A stretch of DNA of 64,000 nucleotides from Cladopsammia gracilis (Eukaryota > Cnidaria > Anthozoa > Scleractinia > Dendrophylliidae), in assembly GCA_022457155.1 (NCBI GenBank), contig JAJGOT010000260.1, positions 558,001-622,000 of the forward strand, read 5' to 3'. A program made the translations under genes and the position numbers. Under the pieces are notes generated by a model. It had not been told where the DNA came from. It made no database searches and saw only the letters and a program-made list of their open reading frames with translations. How positions within the stretch are numbered: position 1 is the stretch's first letter; each line of letters starts with the position of its first letter. Shown one piece after another: positions 32,899 through 44,092 of this stretch.

Positions 32899-34013
32899 GT
32901 AAGTGGCAGTCCCGCTAAAAGCGGTCCGCTCGATTTCGCGACCAAAAATCATGAGTTTCCCTTTATTTTTTGCTGGTCAAAAGGCTTTGGTACAAATGTA
33001 TGAAATACACAATTCTTTTTTTTCATATTCTTTATTTTTGCCCTGCTACAAGCAAAAAACGAATGCAGGCCGTCTCGGCCCTTTCGTCGCCCGGGGGGAG
33101 ACTCCCATATGAAAGGGGTGGGGATGCTCGTCGGAAATTTAGAATTAAACCCCTAAAGGAGACCAATCTGGGTGTGGCTCAAGCTTTTTTTGACCCCTAA
33201 AAGATACCATTTTAAAACACAGACAAATATATTATATTAATGTTTCTTCGCGTGCAACCCTAAACGAGGCTTTGACGGCAAAATATAATGGCGTTTTGCC
33301 CAGAACACCCTAAGCGAGACCAAAATGCGAAATGTACACCCCTAAGCGAGACGACGAGCATCCCCGCCCCTTTCATATGGGAGTCCCCCCCCCGGGTTTC
33401 GACGGTGATCGGGAGACTAAAATTGATGGTTTTTGAGAGGCGCGCTACGTAGAAACATCCGTTATGTTGCGTCAGTTTTTTCACATGGTTTGGCCATGTT
33501 CTCTCTGGCAGATAGTTTTGCAACAGTGGCATGATTTTCTCAACTGTTTCGTTCATTGTGTATGGCATAAGCTGTGCACGTGGACAAACATACCATCTTA
33601 AGGTCATATCCGGAGTTTAAAACCAAGTGGACATTATTGACAGTATTGAAAGTGCTAACTCAGTCAGGTTAGTTACTCGAACTTGTTGCTACATTGTGCT
33701 GACGATCCGCAATAACGGCGAAATACCTATCCGCAGTTGCATTTAAACTTTCGGTTTGGTCTCAATCATGCCATTGTTGCGTTACTTTTTCTACGCAGTT
33801 GTCAGCCCTTGCTTCTTATAGTACCGTCGAAAGGGACGAGACGGCCTGAATTCGTTTCTTGCTTGTAGCAGGGCGAAAATAAAGAATTTGAAAAAAAAAA
33901 GAATTGTGTATTTCAAACATGTGTACCAAAGCCTTTTGACCAACAAAAAATAAAGGAAAACTATTTTTGGTCGCGAAATCGAGCGGACCGCTTTTAGCGG
34001 GACTGCCACTTAA
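32899..34013. mobile_element. TTAA-flanked element with 190-bp TIRs
   Basis: TIRs GTGGCAGTCCCGCTAAAAGC (from 32903) and its complement (to 34009) extend about 190 bp each. The right flank is TTAA (34010-34013), the left GTAA (32899-32902), one base off. Unit A shows the pre-insertion TTAA. The core (33402-33815) contains a minus ORF (33607-33260) that I do not recognise. A MITE is nested in the left TIR. Confidence 0.8.
33087..33396. mobile_element. MITE nested in the TIR of the larger element
   Basis: Inverted ends of about 45 bp (CCCGGGGGGAGACTCCCATA / TATGGGAGTCCCCCC; GGGGATGCTCGTCG / CGACGAGCATCCCC) and TTTCG flanks (33082-33086, 33397-33401). The interior has CCCTAAGCGAGAC and CCTAAACGAGG words. 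Confidence 0.8.
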
Positions 34014-34395
34014 CGCTAACAGACGTACCACTAATCGAAATACGGAAAACAGAGATATTTCAGCCGATCCACATCTGAATAAATTACAAGAAAAATATTA
34101 AACATCAAACAACATTTAACAGACCGGGCCCCATGGAATACATGAATGATCGATGTTTTAAAATATATTAATGTGAAGTCGCTTAGCAAGTGACAACCGG
34201 ACATCTCGTGAAAAGTTGCATAAATTTAAGGCAGGAAAGCAGGTAGCTTAAGCGAGTCGGCATTAATTTTAGCCAATGAGAAGCCAGTTGTGGTCATTTA
34301 TCCGACAAGGCTGTCAAATCGGAAATAAAGCACGCGTTCTATTTTCATGCCTCTCTCGTCGCATATTTGCGTCTTGTTGTATTAGATGCGGTCCA

Positions 34396-34937
34396 ACCAA
34401 ATTGCAAAGAAACTGGAACGGTTGCATCTAAATACGAAGTATTCTCACCAAATATTGTAAGGTGGTAGGTGCCGGCGCTCCTATTGTGTCAATGGTGACG
34501 CAATTTCTGCGAAAAATAGCTCAAGACGTCTTTAATATGGCTTTGCATGCGTGGGGCCAACGCTCACGGTTTCTTTCGGTGACTATGGCTCCTGGCAAAA
34601 TATGTTGTTGTTGCTCATTTATATTAGATTCGGCATATGTGGAGGGGCCTAATTTGATTGCATTATACAATGGATTTACTTTTGCGCACTGCAATTAACG
34701 TTAATGTCCCTTTTTTTAGTAGTCATTGGAATACTGAATCATTGCTATTACGGTTTGATTTATGAAAGAGTTATTTCAATTTTAAATGGGTATTAAATGT
34801 TGAGGTGTCATGATTATATAATAGTATGTTAGAAAGGTAAGATTTTGTCGATTAAGCTAACTAAAAAATCTTTCGGCTTGATTATGCAAGAGTATGGATT
34901 TGGCTTTTGTTCTGTCGGTTTTGGAATATTGAATCAT
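34396..34937. other. no gene recognised
   Basis: Short unsupported ORFs only. Confidence 0.4.
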
Positions 34938-35570
34938 TGCCATATGAAGCACTCATCAGTCAAATATTTCAAAAGTATTGCAGGAGAAAATCCAGATGAT
35001 ATTAAAGTTTTGAAAACAGCTCCAACTGGGAAAGCTGCTTTCCATATTAGAGCAATACATTTTACACACGACATTCAAGTTACCAGTGAATAGAGGTTTT
35101 CACTACTGTGCACTACAACCTGACAGACTTAATACTATTAAGACACAACTGAAAAAACTAAAGATACGGTATTTATTGATGAAATCTCCATGGTTGGAAG
35201 TGGTATGTTCAATTTTCTTAATTTGTGATTACCACAAGTAATGGGAACCAGAGAGCTATTTGGTGGAATCAGCATAATATGTGTTGGAGATCTTTTCCAG
35301 TTTCAACCATGTTTGAATTTAAAAATAATGAGACAAATGCAAAAAGATGCCAAAAAATTTGCAGAGCTACTTAATCGCATGAGAAAGGGAAAACATACTA
35401 AACATGATATTGCCATTTTAAATCGAAGAGTTCTTAATGTAAAATCAAAAGAAAAAAATTATCCTATGAATATTTCCTATTTATGTCCTACAAATGCAAC
35501 AGCAGATGATCACAACAATGCTATTTATAACATTCACTTACAAGCACTCATTTTCACAGTCAAAAACCGT
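34938..35570 (+). pseudogene. Helitron-type PIF1 helicase fragment
   Basis: Broken helicase: DDIKVLKTAPTGKAAFHIR (34998-35060), a frameshift, HYCALQPDRLNTIKTQLKKL, IDEISMVGSGMFNFLN (Walker B-like DE), a stop, then 35241-35573 with TRELFGGISIICVGDLFQFQ and NRMRKGKHTKHDIAILNRR. The order and wording match the PIF1-family helicase carried by Helitrons, where it unwinds DNA during rolling-circle transposition. The Walker A GGAGVGKS-type motif and the Rep nuclease are not found. No Helitron 3' hairpin was located. Confidence 0.75.
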
Positions 35571-35680
35571 TGATGAGCCTCCACTAGTTCTAACCACTTC
35601 TGCAGTCACCGGCAAATGAATTTTAAAGCCTTCATACAGTAGCCTTTACGTTCTTTATTTAGCAAGACTCCACTTTCTGT

Positions 35681-35759
35681 TCTACTGTAAACTGAACTTC
35701 ATCCCTGTTCATCCGTTGCTTCAATAACTAAATGTCTCGCGGAATAAAATGACATTATT
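35681..35759 (+). repeat. 79-bp repeat shared with 28890-28968
   Basis: See 28890-28968. Confidence 0.8.
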
Positions 35760-36318
35760 GCCTTGTACATAAAATCTTTGTCGCGTATGTACCCTTCGGA
35801 AAGATTGAATATTCGATTTCCCCCCCCCCCCCCCCCCCAAATCAAGATTCTTCTTTTTTGTTAACCTCACGTTCTAACGCATTAACGAGATGGCTTTAAG
35901 AGCCCTTTGATTATATTGTTAAGGTTGTTTTATTTTGATGGGATAGTTCGGCGATAGTCGTGAAATTTAGACACGAAAATGATTTCGACAATGTTACCTC
36001 CCTCGAGCAGATTTATGGTAATCATTCCAAAATGTGAAGCAGAACCCACTGCACAACCATTACGTCAGCCTAAATTTTAGACACCTGTCACTCAATCACG
36101 GCTACACCGTTGACATTTCATGACATGTACCCATCGCTATAAAATGACTTGGACAACTTCGAATTAAAGAGATTGCTGTAAAACTCTTGAAGTAAAAACG
36201 TCAAGAAGAATAAACAAGTATTCCTGAGAACGCGAGGTGCTCTCCTTCTTGAATCTTAACGACCGTAAAACACTAAGCGTTGAAAGTTACTTCAACAATA
36301 TGAATGGGTTTCGTAATG
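35760..36318. other. no gene recognised
   Basis: Poly-C run at 35821-35838; otherwise nothing supported. Confidence 0.4.
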
Positions 36319-36486
36319 GAGTGTTTTCACATGACGGCGGCCATGTTGGTGTCCCAAAACAATAAAACGGCGGCCATATTGGTGTCCCAAGCTAATTCTG
36401 TGGGGATTAAACTCTTTTCTAATGCAAACACTTTGTTTTGTTCAAATAAATTAGCATAGCTGTAGACCACGGGAGTGAAAACACTC
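36319..36486. mobile_element. MITE with 12-bp TIRs
   Basis: GAGTGTTTTCAC (36319-36330) and GTGAAAACACTC (36475-36486). The interior has two GACGGCGGCCATGTTGGTGT-like words. Confidence 0.65.
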
Positions 36487-36489
36487 TAA

Positions 36490-36519
36490 GGGCCAACCAT
36501 TTTACTTTTTTTTTTTTTT

Positions 36520-36550
<31 letters not shown>

Positions 36551-38276
36551 TAGAATGGGTGATTTGGTATGGGCATGAATTTTTTTTTCAACCGCTTAAT
36601 TCACGCTGATTTTTTTTTCTTGGGGTATGTGCTTGCAGAATATTTTTTCTCCCTCGAACATTCTGCATGAAATTTTTTTTTGGTGGATAGGTTGGTAAAA
36701 AGGCATCCATTAAAAATCAAATTATAAAGGATCTGTAAAAGAATCTTTGAAGAAATGTATTATTAATTTTTTGTATATTAAAGAGTTTTTGACTGACCTT
36801 TATATCACTTTGGTTGTCCGACATATTGGCAAGCAAATGAACAAAATGCTGCAAGGGGGCCCTTTTATATGTTTAACACACCCCACTGAAAAAATGTTGC
36901 CTGTCAATTTTTCAACTATGCTAAATAAGCTAGTAAGTCATGCCTTAAGTTGTTTGAGACAACCTATTTTTGTATAGATAATAGCCTAATGGGGATCCAC
37001 ATTTTATTGTATTTATTAGTGTCTTTTACTGAAAGACATTTTTTAAGAAATTGTGTCATTGGCTTTGTAAGATAACAGACCAGTTTATAGTGATTTTTGA
37101 CTCCTTGAGAAAGTTAACGTTATAGTTTCAGTTTATATTTATATATGAAATTATATTGCAATTGTTGTGATGAATTACTGATTTCATTTACTTATCAATT
37201 TAAACCACAACAGTGTTTTAAAGCTTTATGCTTATATTTTGAAAAAAAATGGATGTGATTACAGTTAAAGTTATATACAAATGTTTTTTATGATAGAAAT
37301 GCAGCTCTTGATTTTATTTATCACATTTTGAAACCATTTGGCGAAAACAATATTTCAAGCTGATTTCAATTATCTTTTATACGTCTAAACCCTCGCTCAG
37401 CCTGGAGCAAATACACAAAGCACTATAATTAAATGGCTGGTGTATTAAACCTGCTGTTTTAAATCCTGTAATTATTTGCCTGAATTGAGAAAATATATAT
37501 TTTAATATATCAAAAGCTACTGTTTGGAGCTGCTCCACATTTATATAATTATTTATTATGAAGGTGACCAAATTTCACAATTGTCCTAGAGACGAAAGAG
37601 GATATGTATTAAAATAAAGGACACATAGAGTGATTTTTTTGGAATATATATTTAGTGTAATAGCAGTTATTACACTTTAATTTATATGTTACTTTGCGTC
37701 TATCAGACTATTAGAGACTGACAAATTTAAGAGATTGTTTCATAGTCTTTGCAAAATCACAAGTTGTCTACAGTTGAAATAGTTTATATATTTAATAGAA
37801 TAGAGAACTTTATCTTTGCATATTTGTATCAACTAGATATTTTCATAATAAAGTTTACTTCATTCCTTGAGTTAGAGTGCACTTAAAACATTGTTCTTCA
37901 GATCACAACACCAGCCGTGATCTTGAATTTGACAAAAAATGTACCAAGATTGGTAACCACGGGTGCTATAAATTTAAAGAAAAAACAATCTGAGGGGGAC
38001 ACATTATTGTGCTATGAATACCTCTTTTATGTAAAATACCCAAGTCCAGATGCTAAAATCTTTCAACAGTTTGCTGATACAAAAGTTCAATGTGTCAGCC
38101 GGCAGGGAACATCTTGCCAGAATTTTTTTTTCCAGCCCACTGTACGTGCGTGAATTTTTTTTGGGACGATGGTCTTGTGCAGGAATTTTTTTTTCTTACG
38201 CATATGCACTTGCAGGATATTTTTTTTCAAAATCACCCATCCCTCCCCCCCCTTAAAAGTAAAATGGTTGGCCCCC
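36490..38276. mobile_element. 1.8-kb TIR element
   Basis: Inverted ends GGGCCAACCATTTTACTTTT (36490) and AAAAGTAAAATGGTTGGCCC (to 38275). Each end continues with GGGTGATTT and T8-9 tracts followed by TGCAGGATAT-like words. Interior ORFs (36747-36977, 37917-38153) are unrecognised. No transposase motif; family unknown. Confidence 0.75.
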
Positions 38277-39785
38277 TATAGCAAAGTGAAATGAATAGTT
38301 CTTGCATTGTTTGTTGTAGCAGCTATTAAGGACGGTGCCACCTATTGTTGTTCTGCGCATGCATTGCGCGATAGTCGCGCGAGACACTGGTTATTTTTTA
38401 AACGCGAACGCGGGTGGTAAAAACTAAGTTCCGCCCACTTTCTATGTTAACTGTCAACTCCCTGGCTCAGTTTCTAAACTTTATATTTAATACAAGATAA
38501 ATAGAGTTCTCAAAAATCTATAAAAATGTGTTTATAGACCTTCTTCAATGATAGAGGCATACAAGCGGGTTATTTTGCCGGTCTGATATCATGTACTGAG
38601 CATCCCAAACCTTTTAACCTACCCGTTGTTTTTTCCCACGGCTTCCCGTGGTGCAGTTTGCAAAAACATACTTTAGATATTTGTATATTTGTCGTGTTTT
38701 AAATTTTGTAAACTGAATTTCGAAGGAACTCCTATGGGAATAACGGTCACAAGATGCCAAGTTGCTGAAACAATGCGTTTTATTTGTTGGATGCGGTATA
38801 ACCGTTCCGTATATGCACTAATGTTTTTGAGAAGGTTTATTGACTATGAATTTTGTTGAAGATGGTACCATTGGTACGACTCGTATGAAATCCCGCTCTT
38901 ATCTGTTTCTAGAGGAAAGAGAAAGGGACCTGGGAACTATTGAGCAATTGGTATGTCGCTCATTCGAAAGCATTTACAAGCTTGACGCTTGGTCAGCGTT
39001 TTTAAAGCACTTTCCACATTGGATCCATTTGAAGAAAGCACAGTTTGTGTGCTCAAAACAGTCACGAATGAAGCGAGCCTTTCGTCGCCATGCTGGCCGC
39101 TTCATCAGTTGTCACTCCATGTATTCATGATGTCATCTCGTAAAATCCCAATTATACCCCCCCCCCCCCCCCCCCCCCCCAGTTATAGACCCACCAGTTT
39201 GGTAACAAAACGTTATTCCGGTTGTATCCTCTCCGATATATTAGCACACCACAGTTCCTTATATAGCAAATCTTTACAAAACTTTGCCCAATTAACTAAA
39301 ACAACGCTTATTAATATTTATCACAATATTTTTTGCTTGACAGCCAAGAAACCCTTACGAAGTTGTATAGGCTTATAACTAGGATTTTACAGTATCTCAG
39401 GCTAAAATTTCCAGATGTAAAGAATGCCGTAGACGTGTTCGAATTTCCGATTCAAAGGGGACAGACCGCTTGCCGCCTTCTTGCTAACTCGCGTGACCTT
39501 CCGGCGCTCCCGCGCGACTCAGTTATAATTGTTTGTAGCGCTTTGTCGGCTCAGTTATAGAAACAATTGTCTACGTATACGAGAATATACAGGCAAGTAC
39601 AAAACTAGGACCGGATCACTCGGACCGGAACAACAGAAACAACAACAACAACAACAAGCTGTATTTGCATTGCATAAGTATTACAATATTGCAACATACA
39701 GAAAGTACAAGGAAAAGAAAAAAAAAAAGAAGAATGTACTAAACTGATAACAATTTGTTTCGTAAATCAAAACAAGATGAAATAA
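38277..39785. other. no gene recognised; repeat-like
   Basis: A block near 38330-38430 (AAGGACGGTGCCACCTATTG, GCGCATGCATTGCGCG) looks like a dispersed repeat. Poly-C near 39159-39180, (AAC)n near 39640 and poly-A near 39715. Confidence 0.4.
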
Positions 39786-39789
39786 AGAT

Positions 39790-39935
39790 ATTAAATGTAA
39801 GGAGAAATTAAGACTCGGAAAAAAATCCGAGTCACAGATGGGATTTGAACCCACGATCCTCTGTGATCTAGTCGGATGCTCTAACCACTGAGCTACTGGA
39901 GACTCTTACATTTAATGGAGACTCCTTACATTTAA
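39790..39935 (-). mobile_element. tRNA-derived SINE-like unit between inverted ends
   Basis: On the minus strand, GTAGCTCAGTGGTTAGAGC (A box, 39895-39877) and GGTTCAAATCC (B box, 39851-39841) form a tRNA-like head. It is followed by a GACTCGGA/TCCGAGTC hairpin around a T7 tract, a plausible Pol III stop. The anticodon arm does not fold, so it is not a working tRNA. The unit is bracketed by TTAAATGTAAGGAG and CTCCTTACATTTAA. Confidence 0.6.
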
Positions 39936-40172
39936 TTTTTCGTAATTATCACGTAATCATAAAGTCATGGAAAGAGGATGATCCCATAAGGTTCATTTGG
40001 TTTACAAGCATATAAACTTCAACAGGATCAACTTTTCTTTTGTTTTACATGAAAATTCGGCAGGATGGCCCCAGTACTTTTGAGTTCGGCGCAGTTGCAA
40101 AGCAAGACGGCGGGCGACGATGACAAAAGCGAAGATAACCCTGGGGCTCTCGAGGCCGTTTACATAGAACGA

Positions 40173-40308
40173 GGATGATCCTAGCGCTAGGATCATCCTA
40201 TCTCCCAGATAGCATGATCCCAGCGCTAGGGCCAAATGCAACCCTTCTCATGTGAACTTAAAGCAGAAAACATGTCGCGCTCGGATGATCCTAGTGCTAG
40301 GATCATCC
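40173..40308. repeat. two 26-bp perfect palindromes
   Basis: Palindromes at 40173-40198 (half GGATGATCCTAGC) and 40283-40308 (half GGATGATCCTAGT, with G-T change at the centre), 110 bp apart, with further CTAGCACTAGCTAGCACTAG and a half copy (GATCCCAGCGCTAGGG) between and after. This could be repeat ends or a dyad protein-binding cluster; function unknown. Confidence 0.6.
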
Positions 40309-40550
40309 TAGCACTAGCTAGCACTAGGATCATTCCCTTTCCATGTAAGTAGGGCCTTAATAATCACAGGTAACATTAAAAAAGAACGTTGCAAACAAAA
40401 AATAAATAATCATTTTTGATATTTGTTAATTTTTCGCTCACGAAAATTTCATTTGAGTAGCGTCAGTATTCTGAACGATGATGTTCACTACGTTTCACTG
40501 TTATACCTTTAGGGGATGATGTTTACTACGTTTCACTGTTATACCTTTAG

Positions 40551-42101
40551 GAGATGCCAGCCAAGTAAAGGTTTCCTCTGACGAATCTGATGGACAGAAA
40601 GAAAGCTCTTTATTGACTCGTGGCATCTTAGATAAAGTTAAAACCAGTGTAACTAACGCAGGAAACAAAGCTCAGGGCTACGTGGATACGGCCAAAGGTA
40701 TGTCATTTGCGTGTTTTTTTTTTTTAATGTAAGGTTGGTGAAGTGAAAGACAATCAAAAACATAAAAACCGTTTCAAACGTTGAATATTCCTCGCTCACG
40801 AAAATTTCATATCAGTAGCGTCAGGGGGATTCTGAACGATGAAATTTACTTCGTTCCACTGTTATACCATTAGGGGATGCCAGCCAAGAAAATGATTCTC
40901 CTGACGAATCTGATGGACAGAAGGAAAGCTCTTTATTGCCTCGTGGCATCTTAGATAAAGTTAAAACCAGTGTAACCAACGCAGGAAACAAAGCTCAGGG
41001 CTACGTGGATACGGCAAAAGGTATGTCATTTGCGTGTTTTGTTTAAAATGTATACGCTCCATGTACCAACAACATGTAACATATCTAAAAAAAAACTATA
41101 TCTAACTCCTGTCCTGCTTTGTACTTAGTTGAGTCAATCAGTTCAGTCATTTAGAATTTTTACGTCTCTTAGTTCAGGCCGGGGACAAATAGCGATAATC
41201 ACAGAGTTCATAGCGGTCCGCTACTGATGCTTCCTTTGATTTAAGGTGTACTGTTTTCGTTTCCTCAGGAAAGGTTGGTGAAGTGAAAGACAAGGTTTCA
41301 AAGATAAAAGTGCCCGAGCTTGGAAACAGAGACATGGATAAACTCCAACAAGTCTTGAAACGTTACATGACTACTTTGGGCGTTAACGAGGATGATATCT
41401 TCAACTTCTTGAAAAAGCGGCGAGGTAAACTAATGAATTTTAATAGTTGTGACTGTAGCTGAGAGACTGGAATTAATTAGTCAAGCGCGATTTTCTATTT
41501 CTTTGTTTACTACCAGTTTAAAGCGGTTTTTACTTGAGTGTCGTAACACCAAAACGCCGTCGCAAACAACTTGAATTTAATGAACCAATAAAACTCGTAA
41601 CAAATACATGTAGCCAGCGCAAAAGTGCGGGAAAACGCGTGCAGGTAAGTGGTTTTACTTCTGATTGGTCGAGAAAGTGGCACGAGATTTTTTAACCAAT
41701 CACAAAGCATAGCAATGCAAATTAAACCAAAACAATCGCGAAAGTACTTTCGACACTCAATTGAAAACCGCCCAAAGTAGCCTGCATGACAGGCGCTTTA
41801 TGACCCAAGCGGAACGAGCGGAGCATTTCGCGCCGAGCGCGACACGAGCGCAAAGCGCGAGACGAGGGAAGAAAAAAAAAACCCTCGTCTCGCGCTTCGC
41901 GCTCGTGTCGCGTTCCGCGCGAAATGCTTCGCTCGCTCCGCTTGGCTCATAAAGCGCCTGTCATGCAGGCTACGCCCAAAGATAATACGGACATTTAAAA
42001 AAAAAAACGTCAGTGGTAATACTAATTTGTGATAATTATTATCTTTTGTTTACCCAGAGTATCGCAATACAGCACAGAAATCTGATGCCGTTGGCAAATA
42101 G
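40551..42101 (+). CDS. small lysine-rich protein gene with a duplicated exon
   Basis: Four exons: A 40551-40697 (147 nt), B 40874-41020 (147 nt), C 41269-41424 (156 nt), D 42058-42101 ending in TAG. All junctions are phase 1 with GTATGT or GTAAAC donors and CTTTAG/CATTAG/CTCAG/CCCAG acceptors. A and B are near-identical, encoding DASQVKVSSDESDGQKESS then RGILDKVKTSVTNAGNKAQG; C gives GKVGEVKDKVSKIKVPELGN, then KLQQVLKRYMTTLG and a DDIFNFLKKRR end. The A/B/C region reads as an amphipathic, Lys/Asp-rich helix reminiscent of LEA-like or lipid-associated proteins, but that is only appearance. The 5' exons are not found. A fragment of exon C (AAGGTTGGTGAAGTGAAAGA) lies at 40728-40751 after exon A. 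AATAAA at 42204 fits a 3' end. Confidence 0.75.
41777..41973. mobile_element. foldback MITE in the last intron
   Basis: Near-perfect palindrome with about 90-bp arms (GTAGCCTGCATGACAGGCGC / complement) around a GAAGAAAAAAAAA centre. Flanked by GCCCAAA on both sides (41770-41776, 41974-41980), a 7-bp target duplication. Inserted in the intron between exons C and D. Confidence 0.9.
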
Positions 42102-42203
42102 TGGCCACAACTTTGAGAGCTACCTTCACTTGCACACAACACTTGTGAATTACCTGGGCCTGTAATTTTTTTTATGACTTTTTTCCCTAACTTCTTCAAT
42201 AGC

Positions 42204-42209
42204 AATAAA
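42204..42209 (+). terminator. polyadenylation signal AATAAA
   Basis: AATAAA about 100 bp after the stop codon of the 40551-42101 gene. Confidence 0.6.
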
Positions 42210-43796
42210 ACACAAAGTGATTTATTTAACTAGAAAAATCTATAAAACAAGAAAAACTTGATAAACAGAAATCACATTTTACTTTCTCACCACTTTGACC
42301 ATTTCGCTGACTTTTGCAATTCAATCCTCCGTTGATTTTTGTTTTACTTTAGTCGGCGATCGGCCATGATGTTATTAGGTGAACAGACTGCTCTGAGTTT
42401 TCCCGCATTGGGATTGCAGTAACATAAGTAGCTGTTTTTTAAGAGATCGATGTAATCTTACCGTAATAGTTACATGTTAGATTAAAAACTTAGTTCATAT
42501 GCAAACAATTTTCAATCATATCATAGCCTTTTTGTTCTTACAGTTGTAAAACTTTTCTTTCATACATCGTCCAGGTTTTGCATCCTTTGTGTTTCATTAT
42601 ATTTAATCATTTATCATCACTGTTATACATGTATAATAGTGAATAAGATATATGGTGAAGTTCGGGCCATTCCTGTTTTTTTTTTAGTACATTGTCACTT
42701 TACACTATGTAAAAGCTCGATGTTATGTGATGTGTTGTGATTTTTGAAATGAAAAGCGAGGAGGGAGGGGCATTTATGAAACAAGGCTGTGATTTTTTTT
42801 TTGGAGAAAACAAGAACGGTTTGTTTATTTAGAATATTATAATATTCAGTAAATATGAGCACCGAAATCTTACTATGTTGTTCCAGGCATTCCGACGCAT
42901 CTTGGGTAGCCAAGGATATGAGGCACGCTGAATTAAGGAACGATATCGTGAGAGCTCGTTCGCGCGCTGCTGTTTAGCTCCTCCCCGGTCCCACAATCTT
43001 TTAAGATTGTGGGACTTTTAGGATTGTGGTGTTAAAACCCCTGGAACAGGCTAAAATCATACATAGTTGACTATAATATAGAATAGTGAAAGAACTGGGG
43101 ACGGAACATGTAATGTTACGCGGCAGATCGATTACGATTTAGATTTCATCTGACAGGAGCCGATTACCCTGATCCTGATAATTCTCACCGGAGTGTGGAT
43201 TCAAAGGATTAATTTATAGACGGACATCAAAATAGCCCGCTGTCACCCTTGCTGTTGCGCTGGTAACGACAGCTTGTCGATGTTAAAAAAAAGTTTCCGA
43301 CCTATATCCCCTCAATAAGCCATTTCCGAGTTGCCTTTAGCCTCTCTATCAAAGCGAGGCTAGGTGCGAAACTTTTCATATGAAAATGAGTGAGGGTCAA
43401 GCAATAAGCCAAAGGCGTGTTCACAAGAAACTCGCGCATTTGTGCGTTTTAAGCTTTGTTCTCAAACTCATTAATTATTCAAATGGTTATTAGCCAAACG
43501 GAGTATTTCATTTCGGTCAGGTGCATGTATCTTGATACCCAATGAAAATACAGATCAAGACATCATCGATTAGTTCAAAAACTGATCAAGACACTACTCA
43601 AGACACTTGAATTTAAATAGCAACCTGAAAAATTACAATAATGCAGTAATTAGCGTCTTCAACTCTGCATCTAAAGCAAGTCGAATGATCCCAAACCTAA
43701 TGAATCAAACAAGAAGAGCATGTTACTTTAGTAAAAAATATTCCCGAAAGAAATAATACCAAACAAGCAAACAAAACTTTGTTTCATTTCCCATAC
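42210..43796. other. no gene recognised
   Basis: A 26-bp palindrome (TCCCACAATCTTT...) at 42989-43014; otherwise nothing supported. Confidence 0.4.
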
Positions 43797-44002
43797 CTTT
43801 TATCCTGAGCATCAAGGGGATTCAATACCTCGACGCCATTTTTGTCTTCCAAATGACGCTTCAGACCATATACTATCCCGTACACAGTTCTGGGTGGATA
43901 CCTTTCACTCGACTCTTTAGCTACTTCCATGATAAACTTCACGAGCCAGTCGTTAAAAATGTATGCCGGAAGAGAGTTGTGAAAAATGCAAAATAATGCA
44001 CT
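43797..44002 (-). CDS. exon with a DUF3504/Crypton-recombinase-like segment
   Basis: Minus strand, possible acceptor AACAG before 44002 and donor AAAAG/GTATGG at 43796. It reads AYIFNDWLVKFIMEVAKESS, then ERYPPRTVYGIVYGLKRHL. This follows the pattern of the N-terminal part of KIAA1958/ZMYM-like proteins (NxWLxKFVxEVRKxDGxxYPPxTLYxxCCGLxRHL), a domain derived from Crypton tyrosine recombinases. The catalytic part would be in later exons, which were not found to the left. It may be a host gene or a decayed Crypton copy. Confidence 0.55.
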
Positions 44003-44092
44003 CTGTTTCTCATTAAAACAAACGGTGCTAATTCACACAGAGAATATATTTGCTTTATTGCATTGTATTTTTATCCGCGGTTGAGAAGCCAT

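Larger units (their letters stand above)
32735..34395 (+). repeat. segmental duplication, unit B (occupied site)
   Basis: Second copy, split by the element at 32899-34013 and followed by unrelated sequence at GGTCCAACC. A partial third run of the unit's middle (GTCGCTCAGCGAGTGACAAC to AGTCAGCTCAATAA) lies at 32656-32734. Confidence 0.85.

Noticed and set aside
39827..39904. Functional tRNA gene
   Set aside because: A and B boxes are present but the anticodon arm does not pair and the acceptor stem is poor; SINE-like tail.
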